The notes under the pieces were generated by a model. The model had not been told where the DNA came from and searched no databases. It was given only the letters and a program-made list of their open reading frames with translations. A program made the position numbers and the translations under genes. Below are positions 14,842 through 22,537 of a stretch of DNA of 37,890 nt, piece by piece (position 1 is the stretch's first letter; each line of letters begins with the position of its first letter). Source of the stretch: a virus; the IMG/VR virus record IMGVR_UViG_3300032294_000205, positions 1 to 37,890 of that record. One strand, written 5' to 3'.

Positions 14842-15432
14842 TTAGATAGCTACGGGGTAACCACCACCAGACGCGATCTGGGCATATTGATGCTTAGCCA
14901 CAGTTGCGCGAACGATAGTGAAAGAGTCTCCCCAAGCATTGCCGGGGTACGGGGCGAGGTTGATGATTCGCATCTGAGCACCAGAACCAGCGGCAACAAC
15001 CGAGGTGCTGATAGTGCACTGTGACAAACCAGTGGTCGTTGAACCAGCAGTAGTCGCACTCAAATCCGATTCAGCACCGATAGAAGTCTGAGCCAATGAA
15101 CCATCAGCTTGGATTTCATAAACGATGTTGGGATCATCATAGTAATACGCAATGCATGAACCAGTCTGGTATGCAGTGTTTGCAGGCCAGTAGTTCGACA
15201 CACGGCGACGACCAGTGGTGTCAGTGAATTCGACACCAGAGAATGCGCCAACAAACGCATCACCAGCGGCGGCAACTTGGATCACTCCAGTTGTAGCCAA
15301 CTTGACGGGTTGACCCTTCAAGATGTCGGTCGAATAAGTCGAGAGAATACCGTCAGCCAACGCAGTTGCGCGATCCAACCCAGATGGGTGGTACGCAGGA
15401 CGCAAACCGAACGGAGCATTTGTAGCAGACAT
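14842..15432 (-). CDS. Putative capsid decoration / head surface protein
   Basis: A 196-aa protein beginning 'MSATNAPFGLRPAYHPSG', then 'YSTDILKGQPVKLATTGVIQVAAAGDAFVGAFSGVEF', 'YDDPNIVYEIQADGS' and a C-terminus 'AKHQYAQIASGGGYPVAI'. This family sits beside the major capsid gene in very many environmental phages and is generally taken to be a head decoration protein. Beta-rich, no TM segment. Good Shine-Dalgarno (AAGGAGTAAG). Function is inferred from gene order. Confidence 0.72.
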   Translation of the reverse strand: MSATNAPFGLRPAYHPSGLDRATALADGILSTYSTDILKGQPVKLATTGVIQVAAAGDAFVGAFSGVEFTDTTGRRRVSNYWPANTAYQTGSCIAYYYDDPNIVYEIQADGSLAQTSIGAESDLSATTAGSTTTGLSQCTISTSVVAAGSGAQMRIINLAPYPGNAWGDSFTIVRATVAKHQYAQIASGGGYPVAI

Positions 15433-15450
15433 AGTCTTACTCCTTAGAGG

Positions 15451-16002
15451 TTAGCCCTCAAAAATGGGGGCACGATTAGATTGAGATTGGTCAAACCTAC
15501 CCATACCTTCGCCTTCCAACCGTACCAGCGACTTGCCGCTACTGTCACGCTGACCTTGAAGATTCTCAAGCTGAACGCGGACTTTGTCCTGTTCTTCAAG
15601 AGGAGCTTCGTAGTGCAGTTGCGCCATAACGTCTTGGTAGACATCCATGGGCAATTTGAACAGCAACATCTCGTTGCATGATATGTAGCCAACGTGTTCG
15701 CCTGCCTTGACTTTGTAGTTGTCGAACCCAGCCATCTCGTCCGCTTTCACGGGAATGTAGCCAAGTCGCATCCTTTTATCAATGGTGTCGTATGCGTTGG
15801 TGGTTGAGAGCCAAATGAGGTGCCAGCCCGGCATCTCTGGTACTTTTGGCAGTGCTGATTGGTTCCATTCATCACTCCACATCTTTCGACGTTCCTGTGA
15901 GCTTACGAACTTTGTTTCTGGAGCGGCGCGACTGACGTCCTCGCTTGCGCGATCATTGCGTCCACCTGCGTTCAGAGATTTTTTCAAACGTGATTCGGTC
16001 AT
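15451..16002 (-). CDS. Conserved unknown protein between scaffold and decoration genes
   Basis: A 183-aa protein. ATG 16002 is preferred because AAGGA lies just upstream and an earlier start would intrude into the scaffold gene. A basic, disordered N-terminus leads to 'VPEMPGWHLIWLSTTNAYDTIDKRMRLGYIPVKADEM' and 'VGYISCNEMLLFKLPMDVYQDVM', then a charged helical tail. The 'PGWHLIWLSTTN' core is found in many uncultured phages next to scaffold genes. It may take part in prohead assembly. Cytosolic, no catalytic motif. Confidence 0.75.
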   Translation of the reverse strand: MTESRLKKSLNAGGRNDRASEDVSRAAPETKFVSSQERRKMWSDEWNQSALPKVPEMPGWHLIWLSTTNAYDTIDKRMRLGYIPVKADEMAGFDNYKVKAGEHVGYISCNEMLLFKLPMDVYQDVMAQLHYEAPLEEQDKVRVQLENLQGQRDSSGKSLVRLEGEGMGRFDQSQSNRAPIFEG

Positions 16003-16012
16003 ACTTGTTTCC

Positions 16013-16972
16013 TTAGTAAGAGTTGTTTCTAGCTTCTTGCGCATATCGCTTAATCATCTTGGATCGCTTCTCGGGATCATCCCAAAAGCCTGCATCCTTC
16101 ATGGCACGCACTTGTTCTGGTTTCAAAACAAATGTATTCCTGTTGGTGCTTCCGTTGACGCTTTCGCGACCAGAACTTGTTACAACACTCCTTGGTCTCT
16201 TAGTAGACGAACGTACGTCCGTGGTGTCATTGTACTTGTGTGGCAAGTACTTATGCAAGCGATTGTCGAGTTCATTCCAATAATCAGGCGAAGTTGGATC
16301 CCAACCCTCTGAAACTAGACCCTCGTCAATCTGCTTTGCAATCTTGGAATCGGTATCCCGACCGTTCGGGTCATACCATTCATTTCGTTCCATCCAGTTC
16401 GCCGCCAGACGTTGCAGGCGAGGATCTGGGACGTTTCCTTGGGTTTGGCGGGGTTGGACAGCCGCCTTCTTGAAGTTGGTCAGGGCTTCCATCTGACGAC
16501 GTGCGTCATACATGATTTCCTGAGCTTCAGCCATGGCGTGACCATCAGAGGCACTTGCCGCCTCAGAGATCTTCATCTTGGCGTACTGTAGGCGTAGCTC
16601 TTGGTCTTCGATAGCCTTGTCGATACGAGCTAAGTCAGCAGAGTGGGTCTTACGCTCTACAACGGACAGGCGCTCCATCAGTTCTTGGTTCTTGCGCTCC
16701 AAGTGCTGAAGTTTCATGTCCTTCTCGACGCCAGTCTTCTTGGCTAGCTCTCGCTTGGCGCGGCGCTTCTCACGCCTTGCACGCTGGTACTCGGTCTCGT
16801 CTTCAGGCGCTACGTCATCGTCGTGAGCGTCATCAGCAGAGCCGCCAGCGGACATGCCGCGGTCGTCATCCTGCTCGTCAGGGGATTCGATGCTGTCAGG
16901 AAGGTCAATAACGGCTGAGCCGTCTGCTTCTTCCGTGACTTTGATCTTGTCAAGTTCGTTTTCTGTGGTCAT
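16013..16972 (-). CDS. Scaffolding protein
   Basis: A 319-aa, mostly helical protein. The first about 65 residues are acidic and disordered ('ESPDEQDDDRGMSAGG'). Next comes a long charged coiled coil (about 65-165: 'RREKRRAKRELAKKTGVEKD', 'LERKNQELMERLSVVERK'), then a Pro/Asn-rich region, and a basic C-terminus ('KRSKMIKRYAQEARNNSY'). This profile, and the position between portal and capsid genes, is that of scaffolding proteins that template prohead assembly and then leave. Its start overlaps the co-chaperonin stop by four bases. Confidence 0.85.
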   Translation of the reverse strand: MTTENELDKIKVTEEADGSAVIDLPDSIESPDEQDDDRGMSAGGSADDAHDDDVAPEDETEYQRARREKRRAKRELAKKTGVEKDMKLQHLERKNQELMERLSVVERKTHSADLARIDKAIEDQELRLQYAKMKISEAASASDGHAMAEAQEIMYDARRQMEALTNFKKAAVQPRQTQGNVPDPRLQRLAANWMERNEWYDPNGRDTDSKIAKQIDEGLVSEGWDPTSPDYWNELDNRLHKYLPHKYNDTTDVRSSTKRPRSVVTSSGRESVNGSTNRNTFVLKPEQVRAMKDAGFWDDPEKRSKMIKRYAQEARNNSY

Positions 16973-17403
16973 AAGAATGCTTTCATTGCTAAGGGATCAC
17001 CAGTGACTTTGGCGATGATTTCATGGTCGTTTAGGATCATGAACAAGGCTGGATCTTCGTGATCGTCTTGTCCTTCAACCTTAACTTCCCAACGATCTCC
17101 GCCCCATTTAGGGACTCGGATGTAATCACCGACCTCGCACCATGAGCCTTCAGGCCAGCCTTGCATGGTGTCACGGTTTTTGAATGCGAGAGGGCCAACT
17201 TCGATGACTTTTGCCACCATGTTGTTCCACTTCTCGGTCTCTTTGGTCTCTTCCACCAAAATGATCCCTGCGCTTGTCGTTTTCTGCTTTGTGCGACGTA
17301 ATTGCACCAAAATTCGACCACCTAATGGCTTAGCACCCGGGTTCACAGCGGGGAATGCCCACTTCACTTCAGCGTTTTCCAACACTTCGGGGTTATCGCT
17401 CAT
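16969..17403 (-). CDS. Phage GroES-like co-chaperonin
   Basis: A 144-aa protein. A Cpn10 core begins 'PLGGRILVQLRRTK'. 'KTTSAGIILVEETKETE' matches the GroES mobile-loop region with its conserved G-I-I-L. 'AKVIEVGPLAF', 'CEVGDYIRVPKWGG' and the terminal 'DPALFMILNDHEIIAKVTG' follow (GroES: EVLAVG, VKVGDIV, EVLIMSESDILAIV). It presumably caps the host GroEL and helps fold the capsid protein, as T4 gp31 does. Its location between portal and scaffold supports a head role. Longer than GroES (97 aa) through N-terminal and internal insertions. Confidence 0.86.
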   Translation of the reverse strand: MSDNPEVLENAEVKWAFPAVNPGAKPLGGRILVQLRRTKQKTTSAGIILVEETKETEKWNNMVAKVIEVGPLAFKNRDTMQGWPEGSWCEVGDYIRVPKWGGDRWEVKVEGQDDHEDPALFMILNDHEIIAKVTGDPLAMKAFL

Positions 17404-17581
17404 CTTCTTCTTCTTTCTTTAACATATTGTTAATAATGTCCAAGGAATCTTGTAGACCTTGGTACTGCCCGACCATGCGCTGGTAGGATTCGATATTGAC
17501 AGCGTTTCCCAACGCTAACGAGAGGCGTATTTCAGCCATCCGTACCTCAATTGCGCCGATCAGATCTCTTACGGAGAACAT
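17393..17581 (-). CDS. Small helical protein of the head operon
   Basis: A 62-aa protein predicted to be all helix: 'VRDLIGAIEVRMAEIRLSLALGNAVNIESYQRMVGQYQGLQDSLDII', with an acidic tail. Short helical proteins with a 'YQRMVGQYQGL' core occur next to portal genes in many phages; no role is known. It starts two bases after the preceding stop and overlaps the co-chaperonin gene by 11 bases, so it is embedded in the operon. Confidence 0.7.
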   Translation of the reverse strand: MFSVRDLIGAIEVRMAEIRLSLALGNAVNIESYQRMVGQYQGLQDSLDIINNMLKKEEEDER

Positions 17582-17583
17582 GA

Positions 17584-17739
17584 TTATTTTTTCTTAGCTT
17601 GCGATAGGGCGCCTCCTTGTTTTTTAGCTGGCTGTTGACCGCCAGAGGACTTCAAAGACGTGCCATCAAGCTTCTCGCCTGCGGCAATACGCTTGTGCAT
17701 GGGCACTGCTTCGTTGTGATAAGGGTTAGATGTAGCCAT
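17584..17739 (-). CDS. 51-aa basic protein between portal and head genes
   Basis: ATG 17739 has a perfect AGGAGG eight bases upstream, lying inside the last codons of the portal gene, and follows the portal stop by one base. The product begins 'MATSNPYHNEAVPMHKRIAAGEKLDG' and ends in a basic 'KKQGGALSQAKKK'. That tail resembles the GG motif of other late proteins here. The 'NPYH-EA-P-HKRIAAG' pattern recurs in environmental phages. No function is known. The RBS and exact packing make it a confident gene despite its size. Confidence 0.75.
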   Translation of the reverse strand: MATSNPYHNEAVPMHKRIAAGEKLDGTSLKSSGGQQPAKKQGGALSQAKKK

Positions 17740-17740
17740 T

Positions 17741-20290
17741 TCAGCCTCCTAGGAATGATTGCGCTTCGTTTTGAAGCATGGATGCAGTTTTTACCTGCTC
17801 TTGTTGCAGTTTTGCCGCGTCTCGCGTCAACCTTGCAGACTCTATGCGCTCTTGCGTGAGGTTTTTCTCTGTTTCCATCGCCGCTTTGAGCTGTTGTTCG
17901 TCGCTGAACTGCTGTTGGTTCAATTGAAGCTTGGCAGTATCGAGTTGTTGTTGGTTTTGGAGCTTCTGACCCTGCAACTGGACGTCTGCTTGGTCTTTGG
18001 CTGTCAGTCGTTGGGTCTCTGCCATGCTTGTTTGTAGCAAAACCTGAGCCTCTGGGGTCATTGGAGGTGTCTGTTGTTGCTTCAACTGCTGTAACTGCTG
18101 AGCCATCTGTTGCATTATTGGTACAACCTTGGCAAAAACCTTGGAAGTATCGATCGTAACGTTCTGAGAAGCACCTGCATACAGCTTGTCAGCCATAGGC
18201 GTGATCTTGGGATCGTCGTAGTCTGTAGGTCTGCGGCCCAAAGACTTCTCGACATAGCCATTCATGCGGTTCAAGTACCACAAAGACAAGTGTTGCTTGA
18301 TGTGCTCCATCATCTGGGGCAGGATAACTGGCTGAATCGTTGGGTTTGAGCCAAAGATTGGGTCTTGGTAGAACTCCAAATGGCTCTGGATGTGCGACAA
18401 GTGGTCTTGCTCAATGTAAGCAAAGGCCGCTTGCCCTAACATCATGGCCACGTTCTCATTAGCGGCGTCTCTCTTCTCAGGAGATGGGACGTCTTTCATC
18501 AGCTCGTTGATCGCAGGAACCTTGATCTGCTTCAAGAACCGCTCAATCACCACCTTGCGATTGAACAGGTCTGGGTTTTTCTCCATGATCTGCATCACAG
18601 CCTGACTCTGAGCCATACGTTGGGTCTCAGAGAAGATGTGTGGATCAGACACTGGGATCACATCAGTGTTAGATGCGAAGTCTTCCTTGCGAATATCAAG
18701 GTCAGCGACCACTTCACCCTTGCGTTGCTCTTCCAAGTACCAGCGGTTTAGGCGACCAAGGATCTTCAGGACGCGGCCTTGGCTGTCGTGCAGGCGTGAG
18801 TGGATGGCAGAGAACACTGCGGCGCCCTGCTCGATCAAAGCCTGAGTTGTGCCAACAGGGGTGTTGGAGTTGACGTCAGCGATCTTTTCCTCTGCGGTGG
18901 TCACTACCCCCTTGGCCGCACCATCTAACCAGCCTAGAAGCTGGAATAGCACTGGGGAAGGAGGGTTGAAGGGCATAGGCATGGCGATCTTGCGGATGTC
19001 ATCGACGCCGGGGGCCCCTTCGATCTCACAAACCTGCGTCACATCCACCTGTTGGGACTGACCAGAAATCTTCGCTCCCTTGAGCTTGAGCATGGTTGCC
19101 GCATTGTTGATATGAGCAGAGTCCAATAAAGCGCGTAGAGAGCCTGTAAGGGCCGCTGAGAGGCCTCCAATGAGCTGTGGCAAGCCAATAGCGTATGCAC
19201 CACGCCATGGAATGAACTTGAACTCCACAAGCCAATCAAGCTTGGTCTGAGTGTCGTCGCCCTCTTCCCAGTTACGGTACAAGCCAACGCACTCGTTTTC
19301 GTGCTCGTCAACCATCAGGATGTAAGGGGCTGACTCACCCTTGGTCAGGGGATCGTCCTCAAGCTCTAGCCATGTGTAGATGTGATAGACCTTGCGCAGG
19401 CCATCTTCGTTGTCTTCCCACTTACGGCCTTCAATCTTGTTGTTGGCCTTCTCAGAGTGGGTCTCTTCAGGTTCGGCACTGACACGGATTAAGTCAATGT
19501 CGCGGTACAGGCCTGAGCGGATACGGTTCTTGAACTCCCACTCAGTGATGGTCTGCATCTCAGTAACGCGCTGGGCTGTGTAGAAGTTAGCCGCGGCAAA
19601 GGGTAGCAGGATGTTGTCGATAGGCATGAACTCAGCACAGGGACGCTTCTTCTTCTCGTCGTACCAGAGCTTCATGTATTGAGAACCACCTAATGGAAGC
19701 TGAGTCAATAGCTGTTCCTGCTCATCGCGGAACTCTTCAATCTGCTCAGTCAACTGCCAGTTCATGTAGTCGCGCTTGCGCTCAGCCTTTTGGATTTTCT
19801 CCTCATCCACGTCGCCAAGGATTTTGGTGCGGGTTGGGCCGTCTGGTGGGAACATTTCCTTGATAGCGCGGGAGGCGAAGTCAACGCAGGCTTCGGCCAT
19901 GGCTGGGTGGACGACCTTGCTGGCGCCCATGAAGGTTGCACCGCCGGGGGCATCATTCCCCATACCCGTACGCTTCAAACCCTCTTCGTACTTCTTATCA
20001 CGCTCTTCACGGGACTTTTTGTCGTTCTCGACCAAGTCCATGTACCGTAGAGCAATCTTGTTCAGGTCGTAAGGATCGATCTCTTCAGCCAAGTTAGCGT
20101 AGAAGTCTGCGTCCTCCATCGGGCCGCTAGTCTCCATGCGAACAATCGCAGAACCGTCAGGAAGCTCCTCAACGTCTGCGTCATCAGTTGGCATCTCAAA
20201 CTCCATGCCCTCGTCAGCACTAGCCTGTTGGTCTGCTTGACCGTCAATGAAACGACCAGCGTTTGGGTCTTGTGGGAATGGGATTGCCAT
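17741..20290 (-). CDS. Portal protein
   Basis: An 849-aa protein, long as in P22- or SU10-type podoviruses. Acidic N-terminus; the body holds 'GATFMGASKVVHPAMAEACVDFASRAIKEMFPPDGPTRTKI', 'QLTEQIEEFRDEQEQLLTQLPLGGSQYMKLWYDEKKKRP' and 'WLVEFKFIPWRGAYAIGLPQLIGGLSAALTGSLRALLDSAHINN', followed by 'EEKIADVNSNTPVGTTQALIEQ', all typical of the clip, wing and stem. The last about 150 residues are Gln-rich coiled coil, plausibly a barrel. It forms the dodecameric DNA channel at one capsid vertex and binds terminase during packaging. Confidence 0.92.
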   Translation of the reverse strand: MAIPFPQDPNAGRFIDGQADQQASADEGMEFEMPTDDADVEELPDGSAIVRMETSGPMEDADFYANLAEEIDPYDLNKIALRYMDLVENDKKSREERDKKYEEGLKRTGMGNDAPGGATFMGASKVVHPAMAEACVDFASRAIKEMFPPDGPTRTKILGDVDEEKIQKAERKRDYMNWQLTEQIEEFRDEQEQLLTQLPLGGSQYMKLWYDEKKKRPCAEFMPIDNILLPFAAANFYTAQRVTEMQTITEWEFKNRIRSGLYRDIDLIRVSAEPEETHSEKANNKIEGRKWEDNEDGLRKVYHIYTWLELEDDPLTKGESAPYILMVDEHENECVGLYRNWEEGDDTQTKLDWLVEFKFIPWRGAYAIGLPQLIGGLSAALTGSLRALLDSAHINNAATMLKLKGAKISGQSQQVDVTQVCEIEGAPGVDDIRKIAMPMPFNPPSPVLFQLLGWLDGAAKGVVTTAEEKIADVNSNTPVGTTQALIEQGAAVFSAIHSRLHDSQGRVLKILGRLNRWYLEEQRKGEVVADLDIRKEDFASNTDVIPVSDPHIFSETQRMAQSQAVMQIMEKNPDLFNRKVVIERFLKQIKVPAINELMKDVPSPEKRDAANENVAMMLGQAAFAYIEQDHLSHIQSHLEFYQDPIFGSNPTIQPVILPQMMEHIKQHLSLWYLNRMNGYVEKSLGRRPTDYDDPKITPMADKLYAGASQNVTIDTSKVFAKVVPIMQQMAQQLQQLKQQQTPPMTPEAQVLLQTSMAETQRLTAKDQADVQLQGQKLQNQQQLDTAKLQLNQQQFSDEQQLKAAMETEKNLTQERIESARLTRDAAKLQQEQVKTASMLQNEAQSFLGG

Positions 20291-20293
20291 AAC

Positions 20294-22537
20294 TTATTTC
20301 CTTTTGAGCTTCTTGTTGCTCAGTTCCAAAAACATGGTATCGCGGTTGGTAGTCATATTGACTTTACCTCCACGTTTAAATGGAGCACCCTGCATGATAC
20401 GCTCTCCATCAGTCATATCAGGTACTGTGTTGTAATTTATTGCTCCGCCATCAGCCTTTTTAACTTCAGGTTGTGATGCTTCGGCTCGTGCCTTCATGCG
20501 TGCGATCTCTGCCTCGATCTCTGTGTTAGTCAGAGAGTTAGGAGTGACGTCGCGCAAGTACTTGTTCTCATCTCTAGCAATCAAAGCCTTAACTGCTTCA
20601 GCCCGTGGAGTCATCTCTTCTTTAAGCTTAGCAAGCTTAGCCAATGCGGCCATCTTTGCAACTGATCCGCCAGTAGCTAAGCCTGACTCTTCTTCTGGCT
20701 CAAGCATCTGGGATGCCGCACCAGCGCCAGCAGTTGGGATGCCGATCTGTTGGTACAGGGGTAAGCCCTTCTGCTTGATGGACTCACGCATCTGGGGCGT
20801 GATGGGGAAGTTGTGTAGGGGGATCATTCGGCTGGCATTAGCTTCCTTGACCTCATTAAGCAATTGAACTCTTTCCTGTTGCGGAAGGTTTGCATATTGC
20901 TCATCAGTCAACCCACGCTGGCGCAATAGTTCTGCAAGGTCACTGATGCCTTTGTTGGGCTTGGGGTTTGCTATGTCAAACGTTCCCACCTGCGCACCGT
21001 ATGGTTTGCCAAAGTTATTCAGGTAGTCAGGGAGAATCTTGTCGTAGAAGCCCATCATGCCTTCGCCACCAACCTGTAGGTCAAGATTCTCAAGCCTGCC
21101 GCGAGTTAACTTGCCAGAGTCAAACAGTGGGTCATTTGCAAACTGACCAACACCATTGACAATCCGATTGGCAACTTCTTTGCCGACCGTGTCCTCTAGC
21201 TCTTGTTCGGTCAGACCCTTTTTTATGATTGGTCTACCTTCTACGGTGTCAGCTTCAATCCCATACAAACCATTACTTTGTTTGTTCCAGCTTATTGTGT
21301 TGATATGCTTGCTTAAATCGAAACGCTTAGCTTGCTCCGCACCGGGGGTGATGGCGATGCTGTCATAGCCGTTATCAGCCGCGTAGTTCAGCAGGCGCTT
21401 CATAGCCAACTCGTGCCAGTTCTTTTTAAACGGGGCGTCGGGTATGCCTTCTACGGCATCACTCTTACCTTCGACGGCTCTTGCTTGAGCTTGTTCACGA
21501 CTACCATAACCGCCTGAAAATGTGCCGTCTTCCCAAGTAACTTTGTATTCAGGGGCAAAGCCAAACTCACTTGTTTGCTCTTCTACTGTGCCCTTTAATC
21601 GTTTTGTTTCTGGCTTTGCGTAGCCCTTTTTACGCCCCTCTTGATGCCAGTCAGATTGGATCTCTTCGACTTGCAACACCTTTCTTGGCGGAACCTTGCG
21701 CTCACCCTGAGCCATGGTCACGTTATTTCGGATGCTCTCAGGCAAAGTCTGAACGTAAGCCTGCAACTCTTCAGGGGTGTCAAACATAGCTGACTGTCTG
21801 CCAGACGTGTTGTTGACCACGTAGAAGCCCTTCTGCGGAGGCTGAGGGATCATCCTGTCCTGCACACGTATATGGGCTAGGACGTTGGGATCATCCCAGT
21901 GGCTAGATCTGTAACCACCTTGTGTTGTTTTGGCAACATCAAGCTCAAGCTCTGCCATTTGCATACGCGCATAGTTTTGCTGAGTAGGATCGGCTTCGTA
22001 TTTAGACTGGGCTAGCTTGAGGTTTTGTTCTGCCTGTTTAGCTTTTGCTGACTCTTGAGGCAACTTCAGTAGGATCTCGCGGTAGTTGCTACCACCTTTG
22101 CTTACATAGTCAGGGTCGTTGTATTTAACGGCATCAGCATCAATCTCTTCGTGCCACTGCGTCATGCGCTCTCTTGGGACTTCGTTGTACCTGTCGTACC
22201 CATAGCGCATCATATTGTCGTCAATCATCTCCTGACGCTCTTTGTCAGTGAGGTCTTGAAGCACACGCTCTTGGATATTTGGAGGGGGATTGTCGGCAAG
22301 GACTTGCTGAGCCTCTTGCTTGGTCATCTTGCCTTTGGCTTTGAACGCTTGCTCAAGCTTTCGGTCAGCCAGCTCACTAGGTTTAATATTTTTTGTATTT
22401 TTAAGCTCAGAAAAAAACTCGGCGCCTGTACCTTTGTTGCGCTTTAGGTTAGCCAATGCCTCATCCACTGCGGAGTAGAAGGGGGCAGTCTTGGCGGCTT
22501 TAGCGCCAGCTTGAGTCAACGCTCCTATAAGCTTCAT
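20294..22537 (-). CDS. Large polyvalent-type protein 2 (unknown, virion-associated?)
   Basis: A 747-aa protein. Charged helices fill the first about 290 residues. A conserved but uncharacterised phage domain follows, with 'VLQVEEIQSDWHQEGRKKGY' (about 287-306), 'PFKKNWHELAMKRLLNYAADNGYDSIAITPGAEQAKRFDLS' (about 367-407) and 'GFYDKILPDYLNNFGKPYGAQV' (about 490-512). Similar blocks occur in very large phage polyvalent proteins. The C-terminus has GG motifs (ATGGSVAK, KADGGAIN) and ends with KRGGKVN and an 'RDTMFLEL' tail, shared with the upstream giant protein. It overlaps that gene by ATGA. Injection with the DNA is a hypothesis. Confidence 0.72.
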   Translation of the reverse strand: MKLIGALTQAGAKAAKTAPFYSAVDEALANLKRNKGTGAEFFSELKNTKNIKPSELADRKLEQAFKAKGKMTKQEAQQVLADNPPPNIQERVLQDLTDKERQEMIDDNMMRYGYDRYNEVPRERMTQWHEEIDADAVKYNDPDYVSKGGSNYREILLKLPQESAKAKQAEQNLKLAQSKYEADPTQQNYARMQMAELELDVAKTTQGGYRSSHWDDPNVLAHIRVQDRMIPQPPQKGFYVVNNTSGRQSAMFDTPEELQAYVQTLPESIRNNVTMAQGERKVPPRKVLQVEEIQSDWHQEGRKKGYAKPETKRLKGTVEEQTSEFGFAPEYKVTWEDGTFSGGYGSREQAQARAVEGKSDAVEGIPDAPFKKNWHELAMKRLLNYAADNGYDSIAITPGAEQAKRFDLSKHINTISWNKQSNGLYGIEADTVEGRPIIKKGLTEQELEDTVGKEVANRIVNGVGQFANDPLFDSGKLTRGRLENLDLQVGGEGMMGFYDKILPDYLNNFGKPYGAQVGTFDIANPKPNKGISDLAELLRQRGLTDEQYANLPQQERVQLLNEVKEANASRMIPLHNFPITPQMRESIKQKGLPLYQQIGIPTAGAGAASQMLEPEEESGLATGGSVAKMAALAKLAKLKEEMTPRAEAVKALIARDENKYLRDVTPNSLTNTEIEAEIARMKARAEASQPEVKKADGGAINYNTVPDMTDGERIMQGAPFKRGGKVNMTTNRDTMFLELSNKKLKRK

